Assembly (NCBI RefSeq): GCF_003628145.1
Contig: NZ_RBZV01000004.1
Location: forward strand, 203,049-267,048
From: Trinickia fusca
Lineage (GTDB): Bacteria; Pseudomonadota; Gammaproteobacteria; Burkholderiales; Burkholderiaceae
Length of the DNA stretch: 64,000 nucleotides
Direction: 5' to 3'
Below the pieces are notes generated by a model, which searched no databases, was not told the origin of the DNA, and worked only from the letters and a program-made list of their open reading frames with translations. Position 1 is the first letter of the stretch. Each line of letters begins with the position of its first letter. The translations under genes and the position numbers were made by a program. This document shows, piece after piece, positions 38,861 to 48,060 of the stretch.

Positions 38861-40171
38861 TCAGTGCGTGGCCGACGTTTTTGCCTTGTCCTTCGATCTA
38901 TGTTGATGTGCCCTCGCGTGCTTGACGGGCGGTTGTGCACCGCTGTCGTCGGGCTGCGCCGGAGCCTCCACGATTGCGCCCGTCGCCGCATCGGTCGTTG
39001 CTTTGACGACGGTATCGGATAGCGCCGCCAGCGTGGTCTGCTGATTGGCCAGCAACGCCTCGGTCCGTTGCTGCGCAGCCGCGCTTTCGTTTGCGAAGCG
39101 CAGGACAACAATCATCTGCGCAATGCCGAGGATAGCCAGCACGACCAGCGCTACCGCCATGATCGTGAGCGTCCGGCTCGTGCGTTGCGCGCGTTCGCGA
39201 GCACTGCGACGCTCGTCGGCCAGCATGCCTTGGAGGTTCACAATCGTCTGATTGATTGCGGCCACAGCTGCGGCGTCAGCGGCCGGTTCGGCGGCGGGCG
39301 CAGGCCGGGCGATCGATGCGGGTGCCGATGCGGGTGCCGCTACAGCCGCCGGAGTCGGCGCGACCGAATTGGCGGTGGGGCGGGCAGCGCGTGGCGCCCC
39401 CAATGGCGTAGTCGGTCGCGCGGCGCGCTCGGCTGCTTGAGCGACGACCTTCGCCACGACAGTAGCCGTGTCGTCAGGCGGCGCCGCATCGCGCGGCACG
39501 GCGATGTTGGTGGTCGTAGCCGCTGGAGCCGGGGCGGCTTGGGACGGCTTTGTGTCAGGTCGCTTCGTCGCAGCCGGTGCTGGGCGGTTCTGCTTGGCCT
39601 CGACTTGCTTGGCTTCGACTTGCTTGGCTTCGGCTTGTTTGGCTTCGACTTGTTTGGCTTCGACTTGTTTGGCTTCGACTTGTTTGGCTTCGACTTGTTT
39701 GGCTTCGACTTGTTTGGCTTCGACTTGTTTGGCTTCGACTTGCTTGGCCTCGGCTTGCTTGGCCTCGGCTTGCTTGGCCTCGGCTTGCTTGGCTTCGGCT
39801 TGCTCGGCCTCCCCTTGCGTCGCATCAAACAGTCCGCCGCCCTCTGCCTTCACCTCACCCCGCTTGGCATCACCCTCCGCGTTGCCCTCGCCAGCGTCTC
39901 CAACCTCGTCATTGAGCGGAGCCAACGCATCGGCCGGCAACTCGAAACCGACTAACGTGCCCTGACGCGGATCGAACTCGAGCATAGGCGCGGCGCGCAA
40001 TACATCCTCGTTGCCGAGCGGCAAAGCGCCGCCCGCGTCGTGCTGCTGCACGGCCGAGGCGGTGCGTGCGGCGCGCTGATCGGCGTTCGACGAGGCGGCA
40101 CGCGCACGCCGCTTGGCCGTGGTCGAACGACGTGAAGAACGGGAAGTCGAGGATGCTGCGGAATCTGCCAT
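38861..40171 (-). CDS. Single-pass membrane protein with (Q-[A/V]-E-A-K)14 tandem repeat
   Basis: 436 aa. The Ser/Arg/Ala-rich start could bind nucleic acid. Next come a short globular segment (LEFDPRQGTLVGFELPADAL), the 14-copy five-residue repeat (about 124-193), a Pro/Ala-rich linker, one membrane helix (about 344-366: LTIMAVALVVLAILGIAQMIVVL) with a preceding coiled coil, and a Lys/His-rich tail. The alternating Glu/Lys register favours a long charged single alpha-helix. Layout resembles TonA/TolA-like spacers or nucleoid-membrane tethers; no family assigned. Confidence 0.75.
   Translation of the reverse strand: MADSAASSTSRSSRRSTTAKRRARAASSNADQRAARTASAVQQHDAGGALPLGNEDVLRAAPMLEFDPRQGTLVGFELPADALAPLNDEVGDAGEGNAEGDAKRGEVKAEGGGLFDATQGEAEQAEAKQAEAKQAEAKQAEAKQVEAKQVEAKQVEAKQVEAKQVEAKQVEAKQVEAKQAEAKQVEAKQVEAKQNRPAPAATKRPDTKPSQAAPAPAATTTNIAVPRDAAPPDDTATVVAKVVAQAAERAARPTTPLGAPRAARPTANSVAPTPAAVAAPASAPASIARPAPAAEPAADAAAVAAINQTIVNLQGMLADERRSARERAQRTSRTLTIMAVALVVLAILGIAQMIVVLRFANESAAAQQRTEALLANQQTTLAALSDTVVKATTDAATGAIVEAPAQPDDSGAQPPVKHARAHQHRSKDKAKTSATH
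39593..39802. repeat. 15-bp coding tandem repeat, 14 copies
   Basis: The unit on the plus strand is CTTGGCTTCGACTTG, with C/T and A/G variants. Every copy keeps frame and encodes Q-[A/V]-E-A-K on the minus strand. Copy number is likely variable through slippage. Confidence 0.9.
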
Positions 40172-40400
40172 AGATAGGAGGTCGGTTGCGGGCGGCGCCG
40201 CTTGTCTGATCGTTTCTGCGAACGCGGCATTGTCTCATGATCGGGACATGAAACACCCGGTAAAGCACGCGGCACGACACGATTGACGCCAGGCCCGCCC
40301 CGCTCCGGACCATTTGAATTATCCTTGGCGCTTCGCGCATGGGCCTGACCCGCCCCAGTTAGCCGTCAGACCATGCCTCCCGAGCTTTTGCCTCAAGCCT

Positions 40401-41504
40401 ATGTCCAATTCGATCGACGCCGCCCTCGCGGCTCAGACCACCGCCCTGCGTGAGCACTTCACGCATATCGTGCTGCCACTCTGGCGCGGCCCCGGCTTCA
40501 ACGTGGCCACGCAATTGCCGTATGAGGCCGTACGCGCCGACGATGGCGCGCCGCTGCCCGTCACGCGCTACCGCGCGATGGCCTGCGCGCGTCAGATGTT
40601 CGTCTTCGCGCAAGCCGGCGACAAGGCGCATGCCGAGCGTCTCTTTCATGCGCTATGCCGATACTTTCGTGACGAGCGTCACGGCGGCTGGTTCTACAGC
40701 GTCGATGCGCAAGGCGCGCCGCTCGATACGACGAAAGATCTGTACACGCACGCGTTCGTCGTGTTCGCCTGCGCGCAGTACGCGTCGGCATGTGGCGACG
40801 CCGCCGCGCTCGACGTGATTGCCGAGACGACAGCCGTCATCGATACGCGCTTTGCCGCCGGGCAAGGCCTGCTGAACGCCGCGCTCGACCGCAGCTTCGC
40901 GTCGGTCATCACGGGCCCGTTGCAAAACCCGCTGATGCATCTGACCGAAGCGTACCTCGCCGCACTGGCTGCCACGCGCGAGCCGAGCTTCGAAACGCGG
41001 CTCGCCGTGCTGGCCGACGCCATCGCGCGCGCATTCGTGCACGAGCCGACCGGCGCGATCGCCGAGCTGCCGATCGGCTCAGCCGACAATCGCCTCGAGC
41101 CAGGCCATCAATTCGAGTGGTTCTATCTTGTGAAGTGCGCAGGCGAGACGATTGCGGCGTCAGGGCTGGCAGCCTCGCTCGAGCGCGCATTCGAGTTCGC
41201 GCAGCGGCATGGCGTCGACGCGCAGACAGGCGGCGTGTGCGCGGCACTCGCGGAAGACGGGACGGTAAAGGATGCGACCCAGCGCATCTGGGCACAAACG
41301 GAATACTTGCGGGCACTCGCCACGCGCGGCCGGCCCGAGGACCTTCGCGCGCTTGCGCCGCAGATCGAGCGCTTTCGCACGAGCTTTCTGCATCCGCGCG
41401 GCTGGTACGAATGCAAGACGCCGCAAGGCGACGTGGCACGTGCCGACATGCCGTCGACGACGCCGTACCACCTCGCTACGGCTTACGCGTCGCTGCCGGA
41501 ATAA
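40401..41504 (+). CDS. AGE-family sugar epimerase/isomerase
   Basis: 367 aa from the ATG at 40401. It shows the (alpha/alpha)6-barrel family signatures: RYRAMACARQMFVF, KDLYTHAFVVFA, NPLMHLTEAYLA, LEPGHQFEWFYL and TQRIWAQTEYLRAL. These hold the His, Arg and Glu residues expected at the active site of N-acylglucosamine 2-epimerase and mannose isomerase. Length fits YihS-type aldose-ketose isomerases. No neighbouring sugar genes specify the substrate. Confidence 0.88.
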   Translation: MSNSIDAALAAQTTALREHFTHIVLPLWRGPGFNVATQLPYEAVRADDGAPLPVTRYRAMACARQMFVFAQAGDKAHAERLFHALCRYFRDERHGGWFYSVDAQGAPLDTTKDLYTHAFVVFACAQYASACGDAAALDVIAETTAVIDTRFAAGQGLLNAALDRSFASVITGPLQNPLMHLTEAYLAALAATREPSFETRLAVLADAIARAFVHEPTGAIAELPIGSADNRLEPGHQFEWFYLVKCAGETIAASGLAASLERAFEFAQRHGVDAQTGGVCAALAEDGTVKDATQRIWAQTEYLRALATRGRPEDLRALAPQIERFRTSFLHPRGWYECKTPQGDVARADMPSTTPYHLATAYASLPE

Positions 41505-41748
41505 CGACTCGAAGCGGTAGGCTTTGTTTAGCATTCTTCACAGATTCGCGTGAAGACAGGTTCAAAAGAATCGTGAGCGGCCAACGCTCTGCTCCGTCAG
41601 TCGAGGTGCAAGATGTGGGCAGCAGCCCCAGATCCATGGCAAAAGACTTCTTCGGCTCCTGAACCGCTGTTCCCACTCGGGCCACCGCAATGTCCGATTT
41701 CGATGTACGGCGATCGCTCCATCGAATTGATCGACGAGCTCTCGCCTT

Positions 41749-42210
41749 CTATTCCGTTTCCGAACCAAGTTCGGCTTCGATTTGCTCAATCGTGGGAAGG
41801 TCTGAAACAAATGGAGCGGGGAAGCCGAGAAAATCAAAAATGTACGGATCCTTGAGCACTTCGTGCGCCAAATCCGACTGAGGCGACGCTAAATTGTGCA
41901 GCAGCTTGCTGCACAAATATACCGTCCGGCCACGCCTCGGCGAACGCTCTCATGTATTTAAGGTTCCGCGGAGAGAAGCCCGCATGTCGGGAAACGCGGC
42001 TTTCAGGTCCTTGGCCAGCCGGTCGATCACCTTTGCGCCCCATCTCTGACGCCGTTGTCGCTCCAGGATGTCGCGACCAATCTGCCAGTAAAGCGAGATC
42101 AATTCGCGGTTGCCGGAGAGTGCCGCTCGTTGCCGCGCTTGTTCGACACGCGATTTGAGGTCGGTCAGTCATACGGCGTAGTCGGGCGAGTTGGGAAGCA
42201 AGTCGGTCAT
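41749..42210 (-). pseudogene. Degraded DUF1016 (YhcG-like PDDEXK nuclease) gene
   Basis: Minus strand from ATG 42210: MTDLLPNSPDYAV, a stop in place of Trp, then LTDLKSRVEQARQRAALSGN and on to IGRDILERQRRQRWGAKVIDRLAKDLKAAFPDMR. A frameshift leads to GFSPRNLKYMRAFAEAWPDG. After an internal deletion come DLAHEVLKDPYIFDFLGF and, in yet another frame, SDLPTIEQIEAELGSETE-stop (41749). These are the N-domain and C-terminal pieces of DUF1016 proteins, normally about 350 aa. At least one stop, two frameshifts and a deletion make it dead. Confidence 0.9.
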
Positions 42211-42799
42211 TTAAATGGGGCCGGTGCGCCGGGCAAAAACAGCAGGTAATGGGATTATCGGAGGTCAGGTGACCGGCACGCAAACGGGGACACGCATGCC
42301 AACCGCGCGCACGAGTCGGCAGCCCCCCATGAGAGACAAATGCCGACGCATTCTGAAAACGCAGACGCTCGCCGACCTCGACTTCCCTTGGGCGCTCGAA
42401 ACGGCCGAGATGCCGCGTCCGTCATCGGTACGCGAGCGTACCGATAACTGGCCCGAGGCCGACAGCGGAATGTCAACCCTGGGCCCGGGGTGAGTGGCAC
42501 CCCATGGCCGATCTCGGAAGTTCGTCGTCCGACGACGATCGATCTTCCCGACTCAGCCCCGAACTCCTGTAGTCGACCCGTTTCGGCCGTTCAGGCTCTC
42601 ACGGCTGCAAAGACAGCTTCCAAGGTAGATCGGTCATTTCGTCATGTGTAGCGGTTGGCGGGACGTCGGTAATTGACTGAACAGGGAAGTTGCACCGCAA
42701 CACTGCTGCTCCCGAGGGATACCCTCCCGACTCTCCGGCGCGTTTGAAGGCGGACCACGTGGAGGAAACCGAACGCCTGTGTGCGGGCGCTAACTTTAT
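42211..42799. other. Intergene with one copy of a 25-bp direct repeat
   Basis: No gene recognised. 42505-42529 (TGGCCGATCTCGGAAGTTCG and five more bases) recurs exactly at 43931-43955, so the two copies flank the two orphan genes. It may be a remnant of a duplicated mobile-element end. Confidence 0.5.
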
Positions 42800-42827
42800 G
42801 GATTAGCAGAGCGAAATTGGGCCCGAT
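42800..42827 (+). promoter_or_regulatory. Shared upstream element, copy 1
   Basis: A 28-bp segment beginning GGATTAGCAGAGCGAAATT and ending near GGCCCGAT lies 71 bp before the ATG at 42871. A diverged copy (about 23 of 28 bases) sits 65 bp before the next gene. Could be a promoter/operator or an element end. Confidence 0.5.
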
Positions 42828-42870
42828 CTCCCATAATTCCCGTTGGGGGAGACAGCGATAGGAGGAGGCC

Positions 42871-43380
42871 ATGATCGTCACTGCGACCAACACGCGGGAC
42901 AGCGTCACCTACAGCGCCTCCATGGTGTCGAAACGGAAGGTCATTGTGATGCACCGGAAAGTAAGGAAGGACTCCTCTGACACCGAAAAGCTGCTGTCGA
43001 GTAGCTTTCCTCCTATTTATCGCTGGCACATCATCTCAGAAGCCGCCGTGTGGCGCGGCAAACTCGGAGTCCTGAAGTGCCTCGCAGCACCCCGCCTTGT
43101 GGTTGAGCTTGCACTCTCGGCCCGAGAATCGGGGGAAGACGTAGGGCAATCCGAGTTCAGCGAACTGCTAAAAGACATTTTGACTAATGGAAACATGTCC
43201 GACTTGGCTGGAGACGACAGCCTCACTGAACGACTTCGGAAACAGGGATTCCTAGTCGATTCGCACACGCTGCGCAGCCTTCCGTTTGCGAAAAAAGTGC
43301 CAGCGTTATGTCTCGTCCCCGTTGACTCACGCGAAAACCTGTTCGGTATCGATGAAGACGAATCATCCGACGCGACATAG
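42871..43380 (+). CDS. Orphan hypothetical protein
   Basis: 169 aa with a very good ribosome site (AGGAGGAGG, 2-5 nt from the ATG). Basic first third (SKRKVIVMHRKVRKD), then helical, with an acidic end (GIDEDESSD). No family, signal peptide or membrane helix recognised. GC is lower than in the flanking chromosome. It shares an upstream element with the next gene and may be co-regulated. Confidence 0.6.
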   Translation: MIVTATNTRDSVTYSASMVSKRKVIVMHRKVRKDSSDTEKLLSSSFPPIYRWHIISEAAVWRGKLGVLKCLAAPRLVVELALSARESGEDVGQSEFSELLKDILTNGNMSDLAGDDSLTERLRKQGFLVDSHTLRSLPFAKKVPALCLVPVDSRENLFGIDEDESSDAT

Positions 43381-43387
43381 TACTCGC

Positions 43388-43415
43388 GGATTAGTAGAGC
43401 AAATTTCGGCCCGGT
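43388..43415 (+). promoter_or_regulatory. Shared upstream element, copy 2
   Basis: GGATTAGTAGAGCAAATTT and on to GGCCCGGT, 65 bp before the ATG at 43453. It is a diverged copy of 42800-42827 and starts 8 bp after the stop codon of the preceding gene. Confidence 0.5.
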
Positions 43416-43452
43416 TTAACATTTACGCCTATGTCACCTGTGCGAGGTTCGC

Positions 43453-43752
43453 ATGATTCATTTGCCATTATCACTGGCTGGTGTCGTCTACACCGCGCTG
43501 AAGGACATCAAGGCCAAGTACTTCGACTGGAAGGAAGAAGACAAGATCGTTGACGTTGAATGGCTCGAACGCAAAGACATTAAAGCCGAACTTCTGGCGC
43601 AGGGTTTCGAGCTAAAGCGGTGCAGCCGCAACCGTCTTGATGTGCGGGTAGAGGAAGGATGGGAGGAGGTATGCGAGCCTGACGAGAAGAACAAGGTAAT
43701 TAAGCGGCTTGTGTTCAGAGACGGTGGCGTGCTTATCCGGCGAAAGCTGTAG
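43453..43752 (+). CDS. Small orphan hypothetical protein
   Basis: 99 aa, GAGG 5 nt upstream of the ATG. Highly charged (KDIKAKYFDWKEEDK, VEEGWEEVCEPDEKNK). The predicted mixed alpha/beta core ends with KRLVFRDGGVLIRRKL. No family recognised. No membrane segment. Confidence 0.55.
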   Translation: MIHLPLSLAGVVYTALKDIKAKYFDWKEEDKIVDVEWLERKDIKAELLAQGFELKRCSRNRLDVRVEEGWEEVCEPDEKNKVIKRLVFRDGGVLIRRKL

Positions 43753-44121
43753 CTCGGTGTATTAGACACACGATCAGGTATAGCGCGGATGTGGACGAGT
43801 ACCGTTTTCGAGGGAATTTGAACTACTTGGAACAGAGAGATATTCGGGGCGTCGGCGGTCGAAGGGCCGGTTAATGGGCTAGGGAAGTTGTTCGACTGTC
43901 CGGCTCCGCGACACCCCAAACGGCGCTTCCTGGCCGATCTCGGAAGTTCGTCGTCACCGGGCAACCATTGCCGGATGTCTTAGCTGCGGGGTAGGTGCCC
44001 TCATTGGCTTAGCGGCCCATTGCTAAGGATGGAATCCCGCCAACGCTAGCTGCGTCACCAATTGGCTACCTTGCAGACGCAGACGGATGAACGCATTCAT
44101 CGCCCCGCAAAACCTGCTGCA
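43753..44121. other. Intergene with second 25-bp repeat copy
   Basis: Contains the second copy of the 25-bp direct repeat (43931-43955). No gene seen. Composition is mixed, as expected for decayed mobile DNA. Confidence 0.4.
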
Positions 44122-44298
44122 ATGAGAATTGCTGGCTACGACTATTATCAAAACGCCATGGCAGAACGCATCAACAGCATCCCGAGGACCGAACGCCCCT
44201 TGCCTCACTCCGCCGACCTACAGCGGGCCGCCCGTATGGTGGTTTGGGAATCCATACACATCGATAGCCGAGAGCACCCGCCTCAAGCCCTGAAATAG
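44122..44298 (+). pseudogene. IS3-family transposase C-terminal fragment
   Basis: MRIAGYDYYQNAMAERINSI, then RTERPLPHSADLQRAARMVV and ending SREHPPQALK-stop. This matches the end of IS3-group OrfB (Y-x-N-A-x-A-E-R ... RPH-x-ALK) including the catalytic-Glu neighbourhood, with several off-consensus residues. The upstream two thirds and both inverted repeats are missing. Confidence 0.8.
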
Positions 44299-44301
44299 AA
44301 A

Positions 44302-44328
44302 ACGCCCGATGAGGTTCTCATCGGGCGT
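44302..44328 (-). terminator. Rho-independent terminator of the chemoreceptor gene
   Basis: ACGCCCGATGAG (44302-44313), loop GTT, CTCATCGGGCGT (44317-44328): a 12-bp perfect stem. On the minus strand it is followed by TTTTCTATTT. It lies 60 bp past the stop of the methyl-accepting protein gene. Confidence 0.85.
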
Positions 44329-44388
44329 CTGTTGCCGTAGGCCATTAGACCCGGACAGGCAGAGAAACCTGCCAACCCAGCCCAGCCG

Positions 44389-46005
44389 TCAATAAGCCTC
44401 GACAGCCCCCCCAGTCATAGCCGCGTGCGCGGCCGCGGCAAAACGCGCTTCGCCAATGACAGCCTGCGAAATTTCGAAGACCGACACGGCCTCCTTCAGC
44501 TGGCGCGTCTGATCGTGCAGCGACGATGCGGCCGCCGCGGCTTCCTCGACGAGCGCCGCGTTCTGCTGCGTCATGCGGTCCATCTGCACGACGGCCGTAT
44601 TGACCTGCTCGATGCCGGTACTCTGCTCGAGCGACGACGCGCTGATCTCGGCCATCATCTGCGTCACGCGCGCGATCGAGTTCGACACCTTCTCCATCGT
44701 CTCGCCCGCGCGCTCGACGAGCTCCGAGCCACCTTCGATCTGCGCGACCGATTCGTTGATCAGCGCCTTGATTTCCTTGGCCGACTGCGCGCTGCGCTGC
44801 GCGAGGCCGCGCACTTCGCCCGCCACCACGGCAAAACCGCGCCCCTGCTCGCCTGCCCGCGCCGCTTCGACGGCCGCATTCAACGCGAGAATGTTGGTCT
44901 GGAACGCGATGCCGTCGATGACCGAGATGATCTCGGCGATGCGATCGGAGCTTTGCGCAATGCTGCGCATCTTCTGCACGACGCTGTCGACAACGCTCGT
45001 CCCTTCCGCCGTCGATTGCAGCGCGTCTTCGGCCAGCGAGCTCGCCTCGCGCGCGTGATCGGCGTTCTGACGCACGGTCGCCGTCAGCTCCTCCATACTC
45101 GACGCCGTTTCCTCGAGCGAGGCAGCCTGGCTCTCGGTGCGGGCGGACAGGTCGGCGTTGCCGGTCGCGATCTCGTCGGCGCCCGTGTGGATCGAGTCCG
45201 CAGCATCGCGCACGGTTTTCACCGTTTGTGCAACGCTGGCCTGCATCATCGCGAGGCCGTCGAACAGGCGGCCGATCTCGTTGGTCCCGCGCGAAGCGAT
45301 CCGCTCGACGAGCTTGCCGCGTGCGATGCGGTCGAAGTGACGCCCAGCCTCTTCGAGCGGCGCGACCACGCCGCGCTTGAGTGCGAGATACACCAGGGCC
45401 GTGCCGATAACGAGCGCGACGAGAATCGCCAGGCTCACACCGTCGAACAACGAGAGGCGACCGTCGATCGAGTCGATCGAGGCGCGGCTTTGCGCGTCGC
45501 CGAATTGCGCGAAGCCGTGCTGCTCGGCAAGGTACGCATCCTGGAGCGACTGCGTCGGCTGATCGAGAAACGCCTGAACGTTGTTCGTATCGAGATCCTG
45601 CACGAGCTCGCCGAGCGCCGTGTGCAGCGTCTGGTACTTGTCCGTCAGCGCGGTCGCGCGGCTACGGTTTTCATCGCTGATCTTGGGCGCCGCGGTAAAA
45701 CGTGCGAACGACTTGTCGGCCAATACGAGCTGCTCGCGCGCATGCTGCACGATATCAGTCGGCTCGGTGCCGCCGCGCACCATGCGCGTGCCGGCTCGCG
45801 ACAGATTGATCCGGGCGTCCATCAAATGCTGCGTGGTTTCGTTGACGGCATCGACCTGCGTGAGGGCGACGTTGGCGAGTTCGCCGACGTCGTGATGTGT
45901 GCTGGTCAACGACCAGAAACCGAGCCCGCCCGTGATGAGCTGAAGCAAACAGAACGCGGCCAATACTGACAGGAGGCCGGAAGCGAGCTTGATCTTGCTG
46001 AACAT
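44389..46005 (-). CDS. Methyl-accepting chemotaxis protein
   Basis: 538 aa. TM1 (about 8-30) and TM2 (about 190-211) enclose a ~155-residue periplasmic four-helix-type ligand domain. HAMP follows, then the signalling domain with the conserved hairpin tip [22 protein letters not shown] and [16 protein letters not shown]. Flanking Glu/Gln methylation regions are present. The C-terminus (GGAVEAY) lacks an NWETF-type CheR tether. The ligand is unknown. Confidence 0.93.
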   Translation of the reverse strand: MFSKIKLASGLLSVLAAFCLLQLITGGLGFWSLTSTHHDVGELANVALTQVDAVNETTQHLMDARINLSRAGTRMVRGGTEPTDIVQHAREQLVLADKSFARFTAAPKISDENRSRATALTDKYQTLHTALGELVQDLDTNNVQAFLDQPTQSLQDAYLAEQHGFAQFGDAQSRASIDSIDGRLSLFDGVSLAILVALVIGTALVYLALKRGVVAPLEEAGRHFDRIARGKLVERIASRGTNEIGRLFDGLAMMQASVAQTVKTVRDAADSIHTGADEIATGNADLSARTESQAASLEETASSMEELTATVRQNADHAREASSLAEDALQSTAEGTSVVDSVVQKMRSIAQSSDRIAEIISVIDGIAFQTNILALNAAVEAARAGEQGRGFAVVAGEVRGLAQRSAQSAKEIKALINESVAQIEGGSELVERAGETMEKVSNSIARVTQMMAEISASSLEQSTGIEQVNTAVVQMDRMTQQNAALVEEAAAAASSLHDQTRQLKEAVSVFEISQAVIGEARFAAAAHAAMTGGAVEAY

Positions 46006-46241
46006 CAAAACACCTGAAAGACGAGAAGGGCAGAAAAAACGGGCGCAGGGCCGCTAGTAAGGGTTAACGGCAGGAAAAACGTTTGCTTGAAGTCAATTTT
46101 GTGAAATTTAGTAGGGCCATAGCTCGCACTCGGTGCAATGGCAGGCGGGCCGACGAAGTGCTCGAGCCCCCTTGCACGGCCCGCGAACGGTTTCTAGAGT
46201 GGAACGGACACCACACGGGGCTCAGCCCTGAAGGGACTACG

Positions 46242-46709
46242 ATGACCGATTTCTTCGACCTCGCACGCGGCGCGCTGCACGCCCAGCCTTTCAGCGTGCT
46301 GCTCGGCACCGAGCTCATGCAGATCGGCGAGCGCGAAATCACGCTGCGCCTGCCGATCCGCGACGAGTTGCGCCAGCAGCATGGCTTCGTGCACGGCGGC
46401 GTGATCAGCTATCTGGCCGACAACGCGCTCACGTTCGCAGGCGCCATCGCGCTCGGGCCGCGCGTCGTCACCGGCGAGTACAAGATCAACTATCTACGCC
46501 CGGCCGTGCGCGGCGTGCTGCTCGCGCGCGCCGAGCTCGTTTACGCGGGCCGGGGCCACGCGACGTGCCAATGCCGCATATGGGTGGTCGACGGCGAGAA
46601 AGAAACGCTGGTGGCTGTCGCTCAGGGTACGATCAACCGAATCGGGGATGGTACAAATGGTACGCTGGCGTCGGCCGACCACCATACGGATACCGGCGAC
46701 CATGGCTGA
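46242..46709 (+). CDS. PaaI-type hotdog-fold acyl-CoA thioesterase
   Basis: 155 aa; ATG at 46242 with AAGGGA upstream. HGFVHGGVISYLADNAL carries the hotdog helix motif (H-G-x-x-x-x-x-D/N), followed by VVTGEYKINYLRPAV. Such enzymes hydrolyse aromatic or medium-chain acyl-CoA. Substrate unspecified. Confidence 0.85.
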   Translation: MTDFFDLARGALHAQPFSVLLGTELMQIGEREITLRLPIRDELRQQHGFVHGGVISYLADNALTFAGAIALGPRVVTGEYKINYLRPAVRGVLLARAELVYAGRGHATCQCRIWVVDGEKETLVAVAQGTINRIGDGTNGTLASADHHTDTGDHG

Positions 46710-46793
46710 TGGCCCGTCTTTCGCACGTTGAAAGCCGATTGAGCCATTTCTATCCATCAGACAATTTAAATTGAACGCGCGAAGGGGACGTAG

Positions 46794-47177
46794 ATGATCG
46801 ACCATACCGGCGTATCGGTCAGCAACTTCGACAAGAGCAAGCGCTTTTACGAAGCGACGCTCGAAGCAATCGGATACGCCAAGCTCAAGGAGTTCGGCCC
46901 CGAAATCACGGGCCACACGAGCGTCGCCGGCTTCGGCGCAAACGGCGTGACCGATTTCTGGATCAGCGAAGGCACGCCGAACGAGCCGCCCGTGCACATC
47001 GCGTTTCGCGTCGACAGCCGCGAGCAGGTCGATGCATTCCACCGCGCCGGCCTCGCAGCAGGCGGCAAGGACAACGGCGCACCTGGCCTGCGCCCGCACT
47101 ATCACGCGAACTACTACGGCGCGTTTCTCCTCGATCCGGACGGCCACAACATCGAAGCCGTCTGCCACAAGGGCTGA
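46794..47177 (+). CDS. VOC-family (glyoxalase-like) protein
   Basis: 127 aa, GAAGGGG before the ATG. Two beta-alpha-beta-beta-beta modules begin MIDHTGVSVSNFDKSKRFY and VHIAFRVDSREQVDAFH. The ending YHANYYGAFLLDPDGHNIEAVCH is typical of VOC proteins and holds the usual metal-ligand His and Glu. Could be a dioxygenase, a resistance protein or a lyase; not determined. Confidence 0.87.
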   Translation: MIDHTGVSVSNFDKSKRFYEATLEAIGYAKLKEFGPEITGHTSVAGFGANGVTDFWISEGTPNEPPVHIAFRVDSREQVDAFHRAGLAAGGKDNGAPGLRPHYHANYYGAFLLDPDGHNIEAVCHKG

Positions 47178-47227
47178 CGTCGCACGCCAGCACGCATAGC
47201 TCACGCCGGCGAACCGGTAGTAAACGA

Positions 47228-48022
47228 ATGAACCACATCACGATTGCCGATGGAACGGTTGCCTATACGACGATCGCGGGCGATGCGTCGCTGCCGCATC
47301 TGATCTTCCTGCACGAGGGCCTCGGCAGCACCGCCATGTGGGGGCACTTCCCGCAGCGCCTGTGCGCGGCCACGTCGTGCCCGGGGCTTGTCTATGACCG
47401 CCTCGGCTACGGCAAGTCGAGTGCGGCGCCGCTCCCTTGGGGCACGCGCTATTTGCATACGGCCGCGTTGCGCGACTTGCCGCAAGTGATCGAGCAGACG
47501 CTGCCGGCCGACGCGCCGTACATCCTGTTCGGCCATTCCGACGGCGGCAGCATCGCGCTGATCCACGGCGCCACGCGGCCGCCACGGTTGCGCGGCCTCA
47601 TCACCGAGGCCGCGCACGTGTTCGTCGAAGACATCACGCTCGCCGGCATTCGCGATGCCGTCGTTGCTTACGAGGCGGGCAAGCTCGCGGGCCTGGCGCG
47701 CTATCACGGAGACAAGACGGAGAGCGTGTTTCGCGGATGGTCCGATACCTGGCTCGACCCGGCCTTCGCCGCCTGGAACATCGAGGCGTTGCTGCCGCAG
47801 ATCGAGGCGCCGCTGCTCGTCATGCAAGGGCACGACGATCAATACGGCACGCCACGTCAGGTCCGTTCGATCGCGAGTCATGCGCACGGCCCCGCGCGCG
47901 AGACGTTGCTGGCCGATTGCGGCCACACCCCGCACAAGGAGCAGGCCGACGCCGTGCTCGCGCTGGCCGAAGACTTCATCCGCTCGATGACCGCAGCCAC
48001 GGCTCGCCAAAGCGGCTCATGA
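47228..48022 (+). CDS. Alpha/beta-hydrolase
   Basis: 264 aa. Oxyanion strand LIFLHEGLGS, nucleophile elbow GHSDGGS, acid in VMQGHDDQYGTP and His in DCGHTPHKE give a full catalytic triad. Cytoplasmic, no signal peptide. Same strand and 50 bp after the VOC gene, so the pair may be cotranscribed. Substrate unknown; C-C hydrolases and esterases both use this pattern. Confidence 0.87.
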   Translation: MNHITIADGTVAYTTIAGDASLPHLIFLHEGLGSTAMWGHFPQRLCAATSCPGLVYDRLGYGKSSAAPLPWGTRYLHTAALRDLPQVIEQTLPADAPYILFGHSDGGSIALIHGATRPPRLRGLITEAAHVFVEDITLAGIRDAVVAYEAGKLAGLARYHGDKTESVFRGWSDTWLDPAFAAWNIEALLPQIEAPLLVMQGHDDQYGTPRQVRSIASHAHGPARETLLADCGHTPHKEQADAVLALAEDFIRSMTAATARQSGS

Positions 48023-48060
48023 GTGCATGAGCGCATGGATCGAAGCCATACAGGCTGCTT

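Noticed and set aside
39593-39802. Tandem repeat as a CRISPR array
   Set aside because: There are no spacers; the 15-bp units abut and keep a reading frame.
39068-39955. Plus-strand frame with L-F-G-F-D repeats
   Set aside because: Antisense reading of the Q-[A/V]-E-A-K repeat gene; the minus-strand frame has a start, domains and a membrane helix.
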